From: Gliomastix tumulicola
Lineage: Eukaryota; Ascomycota; Sordariomycetes; Hypocreales; Bionectriaceae
Assembly: GCA_001599755.1 (NCBI GenBank)
Contig: BCHX01000001.1
Coordinates: forward strand, 2,666,001 to 2,730,000
Direction of reading: 5' to 3'
DNA: 64,000 nucleotides
The stretch's first letter is position 1; each line of letters begins with the position of its first letter. A program made the translations under genes and the position numbers. Under the pieces are notes generated by a model. That model had not been told where the DNA came from, searched no databases, and saw nothing but the letters and a program-made list of their open reading frames with translations. Shown here one piece after another: positions 42,949 through 52,987 of this stretch.

Positions 42949-45073
42949 CTTGACTGGTGTTAATGGGTTGACCTTGGGGGATGGTTGTCGGGGAAGGGTG
43001 CGATTAAGCGGTGGGTGAAAAGAGGGAATGACTGAAAGGATCGTGAGATTCTAAAAGAATGTGGTAGGCGAATGTGCCTGGTTAAGAGAGCGACGATACA
43101 ACCGGACTGGTATGTAAGTTGGTGGTGTAGAGGTAAGAAGAAGAAGAGAAGAGAGAGCGCGGGATCGCCAGAGACAAAAGGAGTCTCAGATCGGAGGCGT
43201 GCAGGTACGTACCTTGTGGCAGGCGCCACAGGCCGGGGGCACTTCTGACTCTGGGTCTCGACCTCAACGGTGACTCGTCACTTACAGCGGAAGGTGGGCT
43301 TACCAAGGCGGCGCAGACGCTGTGGTGCAGTGGAGACGGGACACGGTGATTGGCTGACGCGCTTTGGATGGTCCTGAAAGGCACCTGAGAGGGGCGTGGA
43401 TTCAGGGGTATAACAGGACTATTGGCGGGGCCCTCGCTGGACGGCCAATCACGGAGGCGGTGACGGGGGGGCTGCCTCTTGACTTTCTGCCTTGTTTGCT
43501 GTTCTGTTAATTTTTCTCACTTCATGCCGCCAGCTTTCCCTCTTTTCCTAAATGAAAGGGAGTCGCGCACCCTCGCGCCGTCAGCCCGGTTCAAACGCCC
43601 CGGAGTATTTTGCGGCCCACCCGCGTCTGCTGGGCTGTTCTTGCGCCTCCTTCTTCAATTTCGGCGCTTGACATACCCCGGCTGCTCAAAGCCGAAGATC
43701 GTCAGGAACCTTTCCTCTCGCAGCACAGTCGGTCCCACGCCTGTCACTCAAGTCGAGATCTGCCCTCGTCATTCCAGCCGATGCGATTATGTCGAGGGCA
43801 CGCACCGTGATCATCGCCCCCAGCGCCAGCTGTCGACATCATCTAATATTAATGATCTAAACAGCAAGTCGTGTGACTTGTTGTTGCTGACCGGCACTTG
43901 TTGCTGGATGCCTTGCATCTGACCCTCGCCAACACCCTCAAATTTTCTCTGCCCCCCGGCTCTAATTCCCAACTCGGCTGCCGAATGCAGGGATCCGGCT
44001 CTCGACTGTGACATGGCCACCTTACCCAGTGGTTCGCCCAGGCATGCAAACGCGTGCTCTCTATGCTCGGAAGGACTTTGGCAAGGCAATCGCTGAGGGG
44101 CCTGGGCAAATGTCGGGGCGTTGCCCTAATAAGCACTTGCGACGAGTATCGAAGCCACTATTAATAGTCGCTCGTAGAATCCTTCGAGCATTGGCGACTA
44201 CAACTGCTCCTATTCGATGGTCTGGCACCAAGGCACACAGTAGGGCTGAAATGGCGTCTTATATTGCCGTCTCGTGAAACTGCACCACCACCACTATCCA
44301 AATTAGTCCGCCAGATGACGTTAAACAGCCTGAAAAGGGGCTGCCAACTCACCGTTCTGGGCAGGATGGGATGAATTTTTTCTTCGGCCAACGCCGGCCT
44401 TGGCCTAAGCGAGCAACGCATCAAACATGCACTCCATCGACCGACCAAATAGACTTGTCGAGTTGCGACTGAAGGCGGTCAGATTTGAGTGAGGCCATAG
44501 CCGTGATGGGGAACCCAACCACATCGCGATTTATGGAGAGTCTTGGTTGCGCTTCACTATGCCGCCTTTACCCAATGCTAGCGTCTCTGTCTTATATCAG
44601 TAAATCTATTGTTTCTCACTTTTGACCATCTTTCAGCCCTACCATCGGCATGTCCGACTGAAATAGTATTCAACCAAGTCTGTCTTTGTTGGTGTGAACG
44701 GTCATGGCTTGGAACCCATGAAGCCTCCCGTCGTGTGATGATTGGAGGGGTCTCAGTCAAGACATAATGGAAGTCAGATATTCACCAAGCTTGCTGACCA
44801 GATCGCACCAATATTTTCGTCATCCTGCTCGCTCCAGTCCCAAGCAAGTGGTGAAAGAAAAGCTTGTGCCACACACGAAGCCATTTTGTATGGTACTGTA
44901 GCTCAAATATTCTTTCCACCACCTACCCTGCCAGGGTCTGTTGTTCCAAATGCCCCACTCTCCCTTATCGCGTTCCATCTTATCGACAAAGAAATGATTC
45001 CCGATAAACCTGACAGCTTCTTTTCGACGCGCACAACGGCGAGCTTGCTTGCGCTTCCACAAGCAACGCCGTC
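42949..45073. promoter_or_regulatory. Divergent intergenic region (GPI-protein / WD40 genes)
   Basis: 2.1 kb between divergent starts. The 130 bp next to the GPI gene are C/T-rich in its sense, typical of a strong fungal promoter. A short imperfect dyad (TAGTCGC...GCGACTA) lies at 44165-44200. Open frames in the interval are short and unsupported. A small spliced gene could hide here but I could not build one. Confidence 0.5.
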
Positions 45074-46673
45074 ATGGCACGAGATACGGAAGAAGCTGAT
45101 GGAACACCTCCATCGAAGAGACGTCGCAGCGAAAGCGAGTCTCCCTCGCGCTACGAGCACAACAAGGCAGCGGATTACAAGCGCGACGACGTGTCGCGGG
45201 GATCAACTTCGAGGGAGGACTCCTGGGCTGGTCCACGGGGGAGGAGCAAGTCGCCGGCGAGAAGGTCTTCCAAGGACAAATATGACGACTACTCTTCGAG
45301 GAGCGCGTCCCCACGGCGTAGGATGCGGTCTCGAGACTCGGTAAGCCGATCTCGATCACGGACGCGGTCGCTGTCGGAGTCGGAGTCGAGGTCAAGATCC
45401 AGGTCGCGCTTCCGCTCGCGGTCGCGCTCGTGGGAGGACAGTTCTAGGGACAGGGATCGGTTCCGATCGCAGTCACGGTCGAGATCTCTCAGCTCCGAAC
45501 GGTCAAGAACACCATATGGCTCCCCGAAGCCGTCACAGCCCACGCCACCCAAGGTGCTCGACCTCAATTACCGACCTCGACTCGTACTACATGGGCACAC
45601 GAACTCGGTTTCTCAAGTCCGGATATCACCAGATGGCCGCTTTATCGCCTCAGCATCGGCCGATGGGACGGTCAAGATCTGGGATGCCGCCACAGGCCAT
45701 CACATGGACACACTGGTTGGGCACATGGCGGGCGTGAGCTGCGTCGCTTGGAGTCCCGATAGCAATACACTAGCGAGCGGCTCAGACGACAAGGCCATCC
45801 GACTCTGGGACCGAGTCACGGGCCGGCCAAAAACGACGACCAGGAGGTCATCTTCAGGACAGGAGATGGCACCTCTAAGAGGTCACCACAACTACATCCA
45901 CTGCCTGGCGTTCTCTCCAAAGGGCAACATTCTGGCCAGCGGCTCCTACGATGAGGCCGTATTCCTGTGGGATGTCAGAGCCGGGCGGCTGATGAGGAGC
46001 TTACCTGCTCACAGTGACCCTGTCAGTGGCATTGACTTCAGTCGCGACGGGACCCTGGTGGTCAGCTGTTCCACTGACGGCTTGATGTAAGTTTTTGCCC
46101 CAAGAACAATAGGAATCGCCATGTGAGTACTGATTTTCGCTGCCTCCCAGTCGAATCTGGGATACTTCTACCGGGCAGTGCCTCCGAACACTCGTCCACG
46201 AGGACAACCCTGCCGTCACCAGCGTCTGCTTTTCCCCCAACGGACGATTCGTACTCGCTTTCAACCTCGACAACTGCATCCGCCTGTGGGACTACGTCGC
46301 AGGCAGCGTCAAGAAGACGTACCAGGGCCACAAGAACGAAAAGTTTGCCATTGGCGGTTGCTTCGGTGTTATCGACGGCGTGGCGTTTGTTGCCTCCGCG
46401 AGCGAGAGCGGCGAGATCGTGCTCTGGGACGTCAAGAGCAAGGAGGTTCTCCAGCAAGTGGCGGGACACAAAGGGGTCTGCTTCTGGGTGGACATCCACA
46501 AGGATATCATGGCGAGCGCCGGTCAGGATCACACCATTCGCGTGTATCGACACGTGAGAGACACTGAGGCTGTTCCGAATGGGACCCTGACAGCAGAGGA
46601 GCAGACGAATGGTCACCTACTATCGACCGAAACTCCCATCCGGCAAGAAGACATTAAGATGGAAGATGCCTAG
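45074..46673 (+). CDS. WD40-repeat protein, Swd3/WDR5-like, with an N-terminal RS-rich domain
   Basis: Two exons, join(45074-46086, 46151-46673), 511 aa. Residues about 10-155 are Arg/Ser-rich (RSRSRTRSLSESESRSRSRS), like SR splicing or nuclear-speckle proteins. Seven WD repeats follow from about residue 168: HTNSVSQVRISPDGRFIASA, LVGHMAGVSCVAWSPDSNTL, LRGHHNYIHCLAFSPKGNIL, LPAHSDPVSGIDFSRDGTLV, EDNPAVTSVCFSPNGRFVLA, then the KNEKFAIGGCFGV blade and HKGVCFWVDIHKDIMASAGQ. The order and blades 5-7 (DNCIRLWDY, GHKNEKF) match Swd3/WDR5, the histone H3-binding subunit of the COMPASS H3K4 methyltransferase. The RS head is an addition relative to yeast Swd3. Alternative: another WDR5-like spliceosomal WD protein. 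Confidence 0.85.
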
Positions 46674-47053
46674 GGAGGGCTTCGGGTCACAGGCAGAAGG
46701 TTATGAACGAGAATACGGCAGCGACTCTTGCACGATGATATTGTAATGATTATGAAATGATCTCTCTCCCAAATGGCCTCGATGCTGCCGAGGACAAGGA
46801 CTGTCCCTTCTCGCCCCTTCAGTCACCAAGTCTGATGGTGAAATCCGAGAGCTAAGGAAAAGCCACCCATAACCCACGCCAAATTTTGTTGATATCATGC
46901 AACTGTCATGAAGCTGAAATTCTCGTCATCCTGGTTTGAGGTCTTCCCGTCGTTATGCTCCCAGCAGCCAGCACCCTGCCAAGAAATGTTCGCGCCCATG
47001 ACATGAAAAGGATAAGATTCCAAGTCGGGAGGGTGGAAGTCCTAGCCAGGGAG
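46674..47053. other. Convergent 3' region
   Basis: 380 bp between the WD40 gene and the coiled-coil gene, holding both 3' UTRs. No gene. Confidence 0.6.
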
Positions 47054-47743
47054 CTATAGAGATTGCTCTCTCTCTGTGAGAAGTCTGCGCACTTCCTCCA
47101 GGGATTCTTGCAGACCATCACGCCTCGTTTTTTCTGCCCTGTTGTGCTTTGCCAAAGCCTCTTCCCTCGCTCTGATGGCTGCCTCGAACGCGTCTTCCAA
47201 CTTGGAGTGCTCCCACTCGAGTTCCCGGTACTCGTCATATCGCTTCTCCTTTTGCTCCTTTACGAGGGAAATGCTGGCTTGTAGCTTGCGCTCTTCCGCC
47301 TCCATCTCCGCGATGGCCTGGTCGGAGTTGTGTTTTTCGTGGAGGCTCCGTGCTATTCCAAGGTATGCCTCGTTCATTATGCGTCCCACGTCACGTTTTT
47401 CAATGTAGACGGCAAGGATGGATGAACAAGTGCTCATGTCGGCTGTCGGCGTTTTGACTCGAGGATTAGTCGCTGTCTCTGGCGTATTGGCAGTAGTAAT
47501 ATGGTGGGCTGACCCTTGGGAGGCGCCATGCAAAGCGGCAGTGTTCTGAGCAACAGTATGTCCGGATGGGATCTCTTCCAGGGTCATTTCCCCTTCGCTC
47601 TCCTGTTTGGTTCTGGATCCGACCCCTAGTAGCTGACTGCGCTCTCTGTGCTCGGGCCTGGCCGAGTACGTCCTCAATTTGGGTCTCTTCCGCTCGGGTT
47701 GGTCCTCAGACTCTTCCTCAATGGGGCGTCGAGGTTGAGCCAT
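47054..47743 (-). CDS. Coiled-coil hypothetical protein
   Basis: Single exon, 229 aa. The start is the ATG at 47743 (MAQPRRPIEEESEDQPERKR); the frame runs six codons further only from TTG. The N-terminal 100 residues are charged and disordered-looking, with a basic PERKRPKLR stretch that could be a nuclear localisation signal. From about residue 130 the sequence is a strong coiled coil (QAIAEMEAEERKLQASISLV, ELEWEHSKLEDAFEAAIRAR, LQESLEEVRRLLTEREQSL). No catalytic motif. Function unknown; a structural or adaptor role is the most one can say. Confidence 0.65.
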   Translation of the reverse strand: MAQPRRPIEEESEDQPERKRPKLRTYSARPEHRERSQLLGVGSRTKQESEGEMTLEEIPSGHTVAQNTAALHGASQGSAHHITTANTPETATNPRVKTPTADMSTCSSILAVYIEKRDVGRIMNEAYLGIARSLHEKHNSDQAIAEMEAEERKLQASISLVKEQKEKRYDEYRELEWEHSKLEDAFEAAIRAREEALAKHNRAEKTRRDGLQESLEEVRRLLTEREQSL

Positions 47744-50051
47744 AGTCGGTCGTTTTATCAAAATCCAGGGATCAGGTAGATGTTTCCTCAGATATGCTCC
47801 TTGTATTGATGCGAACCCAGAGGATCAAGTCGTAGTGGCAGCCGAACGCTTTGCAAGAGTTACGTGAAGATGTGCTTATCAGCCGTGAACGGGTCTTGCA
47901 AGAGAGGAGAAGATAAGAGAAGAGGGAAACCGAGAGAAACTAGCGCCCGTGAAGTTTTGATCTGAGTCTCAGACTTAGAGAAGGGAAGGAGGGGAGATGG
48001 AGTGGCTAGGAACGATGCGGTCTGCAGTCTGAATTTGTTGACATTTCCAGACCGCCTGTGCGGCTCGAGGGGCTCCAGAAGCTTCCACGTTGCTTTCGAG
48101 TCTCTTTTATCTCGTGCATTCCCCTTAGAAATTGTATTCGCTTCTATCTTTCATTTCTTAGGCCTCTGGCGGCGTTTTCTTACTTGGTGCAGTTGCCTGT
48201 TGACAACAGTCACTGTCCGCGAAGCAATACCCTACTACATATATCGACATTTCGAACCCCATAACATTGAGATCTGTTCATAGGAGCCTGAAAAATCCTA
48301 GAGCCTCACTAGTAAATTGGCATAGATGACATACCAAGGCACCATACTCACTCCTAGCATATTGTCAACTGTCTCGAGTTACTATCAGTGGGTGAGATAT
48401 CGTTGGCTTACAGGATATTAAGGCCCAACGAAAGCCGAACACGACCCGAGAGATAACCGGAACGGCAGTATATTTTGTTAGATACCCCCATAAAAGGAGG
48501 CAGCAAGGAGCATGTCAACTCCAAACCCTGAGTGAGGCTGCAGGGTATCACATGATGCCAGGAGTCAGAGCGCCTGGCGCCTCAGCTCATCCTACGACGT
48601 CATCACAGCGAAACCAAGAAATCATGATGGCCCTTTGCCGGAGCTTCGGGTAAGGGTGAGTCAGGTTCTGGCCAGCCTTCCACAGTCGTGAAAAAGGGAC
48701 CTTGCCCGCAGCAGACCCCTTTTTTGGAGTGCGAGGCAAAGGGTCTTGCAGGTTTGTCGATCATCAACAGGCGTTGGAAGTGGATTTGAAGAAGAGGCAA
48801 GAGCCAAGCGGGCCAGCGCCCAAGAAGCGGGGCGACGACGGCATCAGGTGCTTCAGAGGGCAGGAGCAGAGTCCCAACAGGGCGATTGAATGGATCAAAT
48901 GACTGTCAGGCAGGTACTATAGTAGGTATAGTACCTAAGGTGACTTTTCCCGGGGGGGAAGAACGACTGCAGAGGTCGGGCAGCGAGGCAATGAGGCAAG
49001 TGCCACTGGAAACGTTCTGGTCGCTTCCTGCCTGAGATGTGTGTCACACGACTTGACACAACTTGACCCTCTCTCCGGGGAACCGGGGCAGCAGGTACCT
49101 GCAGTGGGCAAAGGTGGGCAATTAATAAAGTGGTGGTGGTGACCTGGAACTGACACTTGACTGGTGAGGCCTTTATTGCTGGTGATATATCTGCCACACC
49201 AACCAGAAACCGTCAATATGGATGCAGTTCGGGGTTGGACCATCGGCACACGTGGAATGCTGGCCTGACTCGGCAGGCGACTAGCTGCGAGACCATGCCA
49301 TGCCACCATGGCAGCGCTCGCTTACAGGGCCGAGTCATGCCAGGAATGTGTTTCCATGTTCTTCGGAAGCGGGCATCCTCGTTTGTTTATGTTATGATCA
49401 ATAGCATGAATTGCTGACGGCTATGGTTCATGGGCATGAATCTGACGCCTGACGGTGCAGGGCGTCACCCCCAACCACGGACCATTCAAGGCCGCGGCGT
49501 TCCCGCTTCCCACCAGTAAGGTGCCCTGCAAGGGCCTGTGAAGGCGAAGGAAGTGCCCCTGATGCAGGAGACGGCAGGCGACGGCAGGCGAGGGGCCCCC
49601 TAAACATGCGCCTAACAGGTGCTAAGATGCACCAGTGAGCAGCCAATGTACACCCATGGTACCTGCCAAGTGACCAGTAAAGCAATGGGAAAGCGCGTGG
49701 CCAATAGCGCCTGCCCCGCTGTGGCAGGTGGCTCTGCCCCACCGCCGCCCGCCCAGGGAAGCAGGGTCTAGATGGACTTTCGCTTTCTACTTCCATCACG
49801 GTGAGAGAGAGAGAGAGAGGGAGAGAGAGGCAACTTCACATCGCCATCACCTTGACCTTGAACTTGCACCCTCCCACCTCCCCCCCCCTTCATCCGGCAG
49901 GACATGCGGTGCCAAGGAGACCTGGGTTCTCCTGCAGCCATTGAGCCACTTGCCCGGACCGCCCCAGAAGCATCATGCGAGCTGCCAGACAACGCTCAAT
50001 GCAATTCATAGTGTAACAACAGCCGGCAGCCTTACCACCACTCGGTACAAG
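47744..50051. promoter_or_regulatory. Divergent intergenic region with a GA-rich tract
   Basis: 2.3 kb between divergent starts. A (GA)n tract lies at 49802-49830, about 220 bp before the ATG of the Ser/Pro-rich gene, probably in its 5' UTR or promoter. Frames of up to 123 codons have no recognisable motif. The middle (48-49.5 kb) shows nothing I can name. Confidence 0.5.
49802..49830. repeat. GA-rich microsatellite
   Basis: Nearly pure GA dinucleotides interrupted by two GGG-type breaks, upstream of the gene at 50052. GA tracts often mark nucleosome-depleted promoter DNA. Confidence 0.9.
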
Positions 50052-51029
50052 ATGGAGCCCGTTCCTGAGACGGAGCGCATGGAGGCCTTTCGGTCCTCGC
50101 CAGTGCCCTCTCTGCGACTCAATCCGCCGGCTCCCCAGCTGCCCAGGCTCGACATTGATCTCGACCAGAAACCGCCCTACCTCCGCCGCAGCACCGACCC
50201 GAGTCCCACGACGCCCAGCATGCCGTCCTGGGGCCCGACGACCTCGCTGCCCTCGCTCCCGTACCGACCACGAACCACATCACCACTCTCGGGGGCACAT
50301 ACTCGCTCCCGCTCCGTCGCCAGTCTCGCGCCGCCCATGGCTCGAACCCAGTCCCTGCCGGGCTTCACCGGCTCTGGCCACATACTACTGCCGCAGCTGC
50401 GACGTCCCGAGAGCCCATCCGGGTCCCCAAGCAGGACGAGAGCTCCCCGGAAGCCGCTCGACGAAGCGTTCCCGCCACCATCGCCCGTGCGATCGTCCGT
50501 CCTCGACCCCGAACGAACGCACCACAGAGATCGGAGCAGCTCTCCGAGTTTTTCTTCCAGCAGCAGCAGCCGCCTTCGACGACCCACGTCGCCGCTTCGA
50601 AGTATAAGCCAGTCGAGCCCGGGTCTCCCTACAATGACACCATCCACGCCGTCCTCCATCTCGTCATCCCCGTCATACAGAGGGTACGACGCTCTTACCG
50701 GAGGCTACGGCGGAAACCTATCATCAGTCCCTTCCACACCAACATCTACCAGGTCCAGGAGCCCCAGCATCTCTAGTTTGGAGACTATCCCCGACTCCCC
50801 AGATGCCGAGGAGGCGGCTCTCGAAGCCGAGCGGATCGCCCAGCTGAAGGCGGCCGCAGACGCCGCGGACGGCGGCGACGGACCCGATTCCAAGGGCAAA
50901 GGCAACTTGGACGTCCCTGCACGCGGCCGGACCATGAGCTTCGGCTCGAGGGACAAGCGAAAGAGGTGGAGCGTCTGCGGGGCAGAGCGCCGTGGAGATC
51001 TGGATCTGGAGACCATCTGGGAAGACTGA
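50052..51029 (+). CDS. Ser/Pro-rich hypothetical protein with a conserved-looking C-terminal motif
   Basis: Single exon, 325 aa, start MEPVPETERMEAFRSSPVPS. The frame stays open 108 codons upstream, but that stretch runs through the GA microsatellite and reads as 5' UTR. Most of the protein is Ser, Pro, Thr and Arg-rich with many SP/TP sites (TDPSPTTPSMPSW, TPSTPSSISSSPS, SISSLETIPDSPDAEEAAL), suggesting a disordered phosphoprotein. A short Ala-rich helix follows at about residue 255-275. The last 35 residues (RGRTMSFGSRDKRKRWSVCG, then ERRGDLDLETIWED) are dense and charged and look like a conserved tail motif. No domain recognised. Cell-cycle or signalling roles are speculation. Confidence 0.7.
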   Translation: MEPVPETERMEAFRSSPVPSLRLNPPAPQLPRLDIDLDQKPPYLRRSTDPSPTTPSMPSWGPTTSLPSLPYRPRTTSPLSGAHTRSRSVASLAPPMARTQSLPGFTGSGHILLPQLRRPESPSGSPSRTRAPRKPLDEAFPPPSPVRSSVLDPERTHHRDRSSSPSFSSSSSSRLRRPTSPLRSISQSSPGLPTMTPSTPSSISSSPSYRGYDALTGGYGGNLSSVPSTPTSTRSRSPSISSLETIPDSPDAEEAALEAERIAQLKAAADAADGGDGPDSKGKGNLDVPARGRTMSFGSRDKRKRWSVCGAERRGDLDLETIWED

Positions 51030-51488
51030 TGAAGCCGATGGTGAGAGGTGGACGGGCAGCAGCAATCCGCAAGCCCTCACATATACCCCCCCCCTCCTTC
51101 TTTCTATTTTCTACTTTTCTCGCTCTCGTTTTTCGGAACCCTCCCCCCCTCTCATGAGTCCAGGGGGACCTTTGGTGGTGTTATTTGGTTTTCGTTTATC
51201 CTGCTTTTGATACACTCTTTTGCGAGCCTGGTTTGACACACAGCATCGGTGGTACCGGACATTGGGAATCATTTGGGATGGCATTATTGTATCTGGCCCG
51301 GTTGGAAGTAGCAATACACAATCCTGTGCCATGACGACTCGAGTTGCAGTCTTGCTTCACCCGGCCCGTGTCTGTCTAACGTCTCCTGCCCACGCTTATG
51401 AGCAAGCGTACATGTGTGAATTATGTCTACCATCTTAGTTCTTCCTGTAGACGCCTGATCAAGGCCCTCATCAACGCCCAATCCCATT
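51030..51488. other. Convergent 3' region
   Basis: 459 bp between converging genes; C/T-rich on the left (51.08-51.15 kb). It contains both 3' UTRs. No gene. Confidence 0.6.
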
Positions 51489-52136
51489 TCACTGACGTGT
51501 CGTGCCCGGAGCTCCGGGGGGCGGCAGAGCGTCAGGTCCAAACGACATGGGCAGGAGCTGCTCCAGCGTGAGCACAACGTAGTCCTCGTTCTTGTCAAAC
51601 ATGATGACCGGCAGGCTCAAGTCCGAAAACTCGCGGATGCTTCACCAGCCAAAAACATGTCAGCACTTTTCTCTCTTTTACCTCTCTTTTACCTCTCTTC
51701 AGTTAAAACGTCCACCACCCACTACACCACCAGGGAACACAACTCACAACTGCCTGCACATCCCGCAGGGGCTCGCCGGCGGGCTGATATCCGTCGCGAC
51801 GGCGATGGCCCTGAACCGCCTGTGGCCCTCGGTCACGGCCTTGCCCAGGGCCACGCGCTCGGCGCACGTGCCAACGGGATAGCTCGCGTTCTCGACGTTG
51901 GCGCCGCTGATGTAGGGTGACTGCTGCTGCTGCCCTTCTTCTTCTTCTGCGGGGTGTCCCTTGGAGAGGAGCGTGGCGCCGACGCGGAACTGGCTGTAGG
52001 GGCAGTAGGCTGTGGCCTTGGCCGCCGCGGCGCGGGTCTTGAGCTGGGCGAACTCCTCGGGGGTGAGGTTGTGGGTTTGGCAGGTTGAGCGGATGGCGGC
52101 TTCGTCGGTGCCGGAGAGGATTGGGGGGCTCGTCAT
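51489..52136 (-). CDS. Cytidine deaminase
   Basis: Zinc enzyme of pyrimidine salvage, converting cytidine/deoxycytidine to uridine/deoxyuridine. Model: complement(51489-51639, 51748-52136), 179 aa. The catalytic loop GANVENASYPVGTCAERVAL gives zinc ligand C91 and proton shuttle E93. PCGMCRQF gives C124 and C127; the intron splits the Phe codon of RQF. AYCPYSQFRVGATLL is the N-terminal family motif. An acidic/Gln-rich insert (AEEEEGQQQQSPY, about 63-75), encoded by triplet repeats, lengthens the loop before GANVENA compared with the roughly 140-aa family norm. The C-terminus ends LPMSFGPDALPPPGAPG. It shares orientation with the MAPKKK gene upstream but is a separate unit. Confidence 0.93.
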
Positions 52137-52150
52137 GGCTTTGTGCTGCG

Positions 52151-52175
52151 GTGAGGTGAGGTGAGGTGAGGTGAG
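52151..52175. repeat. (GTGAG)5 pentanucleotide repeat
   Basis: Five perfect GTGAG units on the plus strand (CTCAC on the gene's strand) directly upstream of the cytidine deaminase start codon, so probably in its 5' UTR. Confidence 0.95.
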
Positions 52176-52542
52176 AAGGGGGTTGGTTGGCTTGAGTGAG
52201 ATGTGGAATGGGTTATGAGATGTACAAGTGTCGGGATTCGAGATCGATGAGATGAGAGATGTGAGATATGAAGATAGATAGATAGATGGCTGGCTGGCTG
52301 AACTAAAACTCAACCCCACGGCGGGGTCCGCCGCTATCCGAGCCTCGTGTAGCTCGACGAGCGATGTTCCGGGCTTGGTCTTTGTCCTTCTTCACTCTTA
52401 GCTGCCTTATTGGTCGTAAGCAAAAAGGTAGTAGTGCTCTGGTTCTTGGATACCTCAGCTTGAAGCTTCTTCATTATTGAAACACTGCGCTCATTATAGC
52501 GTACAAAACTTGATCTTCCACCCTTCTTGCTATTACATCATA

Positions 52543-52576
52543 AATATATATATATATAATATATATATATATATTT
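52543..52576. repeat. AT dinucleotide microsatellite
   Basis: Two TA/AT runs joined by an AA break; self-complementary, so it could extrude a hairpin. Confidence 0.9.
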
Positions 52577-52987
52577 GCAAACGAAAGAAATGCAAAACAC
52601 ACAGGAGTCTTGTCTGTCGTGTTTGCCGTCCCCCTCGCCTTCTTACAGACTGCCCGTCCTCTCTCTCCACATGTCGTGTATCTTGTGAAGTCGTCATGAA
52701 AACCAAAATTATGTCCCAACGCCGTGCTGATGGTTGCGCGAACTCCCAGCGAAATGGTATAAGATATATATGCGTGTAGGAAATGAAGATGGGAGGGGAA
52801 ATTAACCACCAACTCTGTCTAACGTCAGACGTCGTCGGTGAGTAAAGAATGTGGAAAATAGAGGGGTAAGAACAAAATGGGCAAGTATTCAGTCTCCCTC
52901 TTCCAACAGCTCGTCCAGACTCTCCATGCCCCCCGGCGTCAGGGGAAACTGTGAGAGAGGCGAGGAGAGCTCGCGAGATCTGCGTAC

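Larger units (their letters stand above)
52137..52987. other. Intergenic upstream of cytidine deaminase
   Basis: 0.85 kb between two minus-strand genes. It holds a (GTGAG)5 run 15 bp upstream of the cytidine deaminase ATG and an AT microsatellite at about 52543-52576, probably in the 3' flank of the MAPKKK gene. No supported gene. Confidence 0.6.

Noticed and set aside
49728..50051. 108-residue extension of the Ser/Pro-rich protein
   Set aside because: It translates the GA microsatellite into ERERER-type sequence; reads as 5' UTR.
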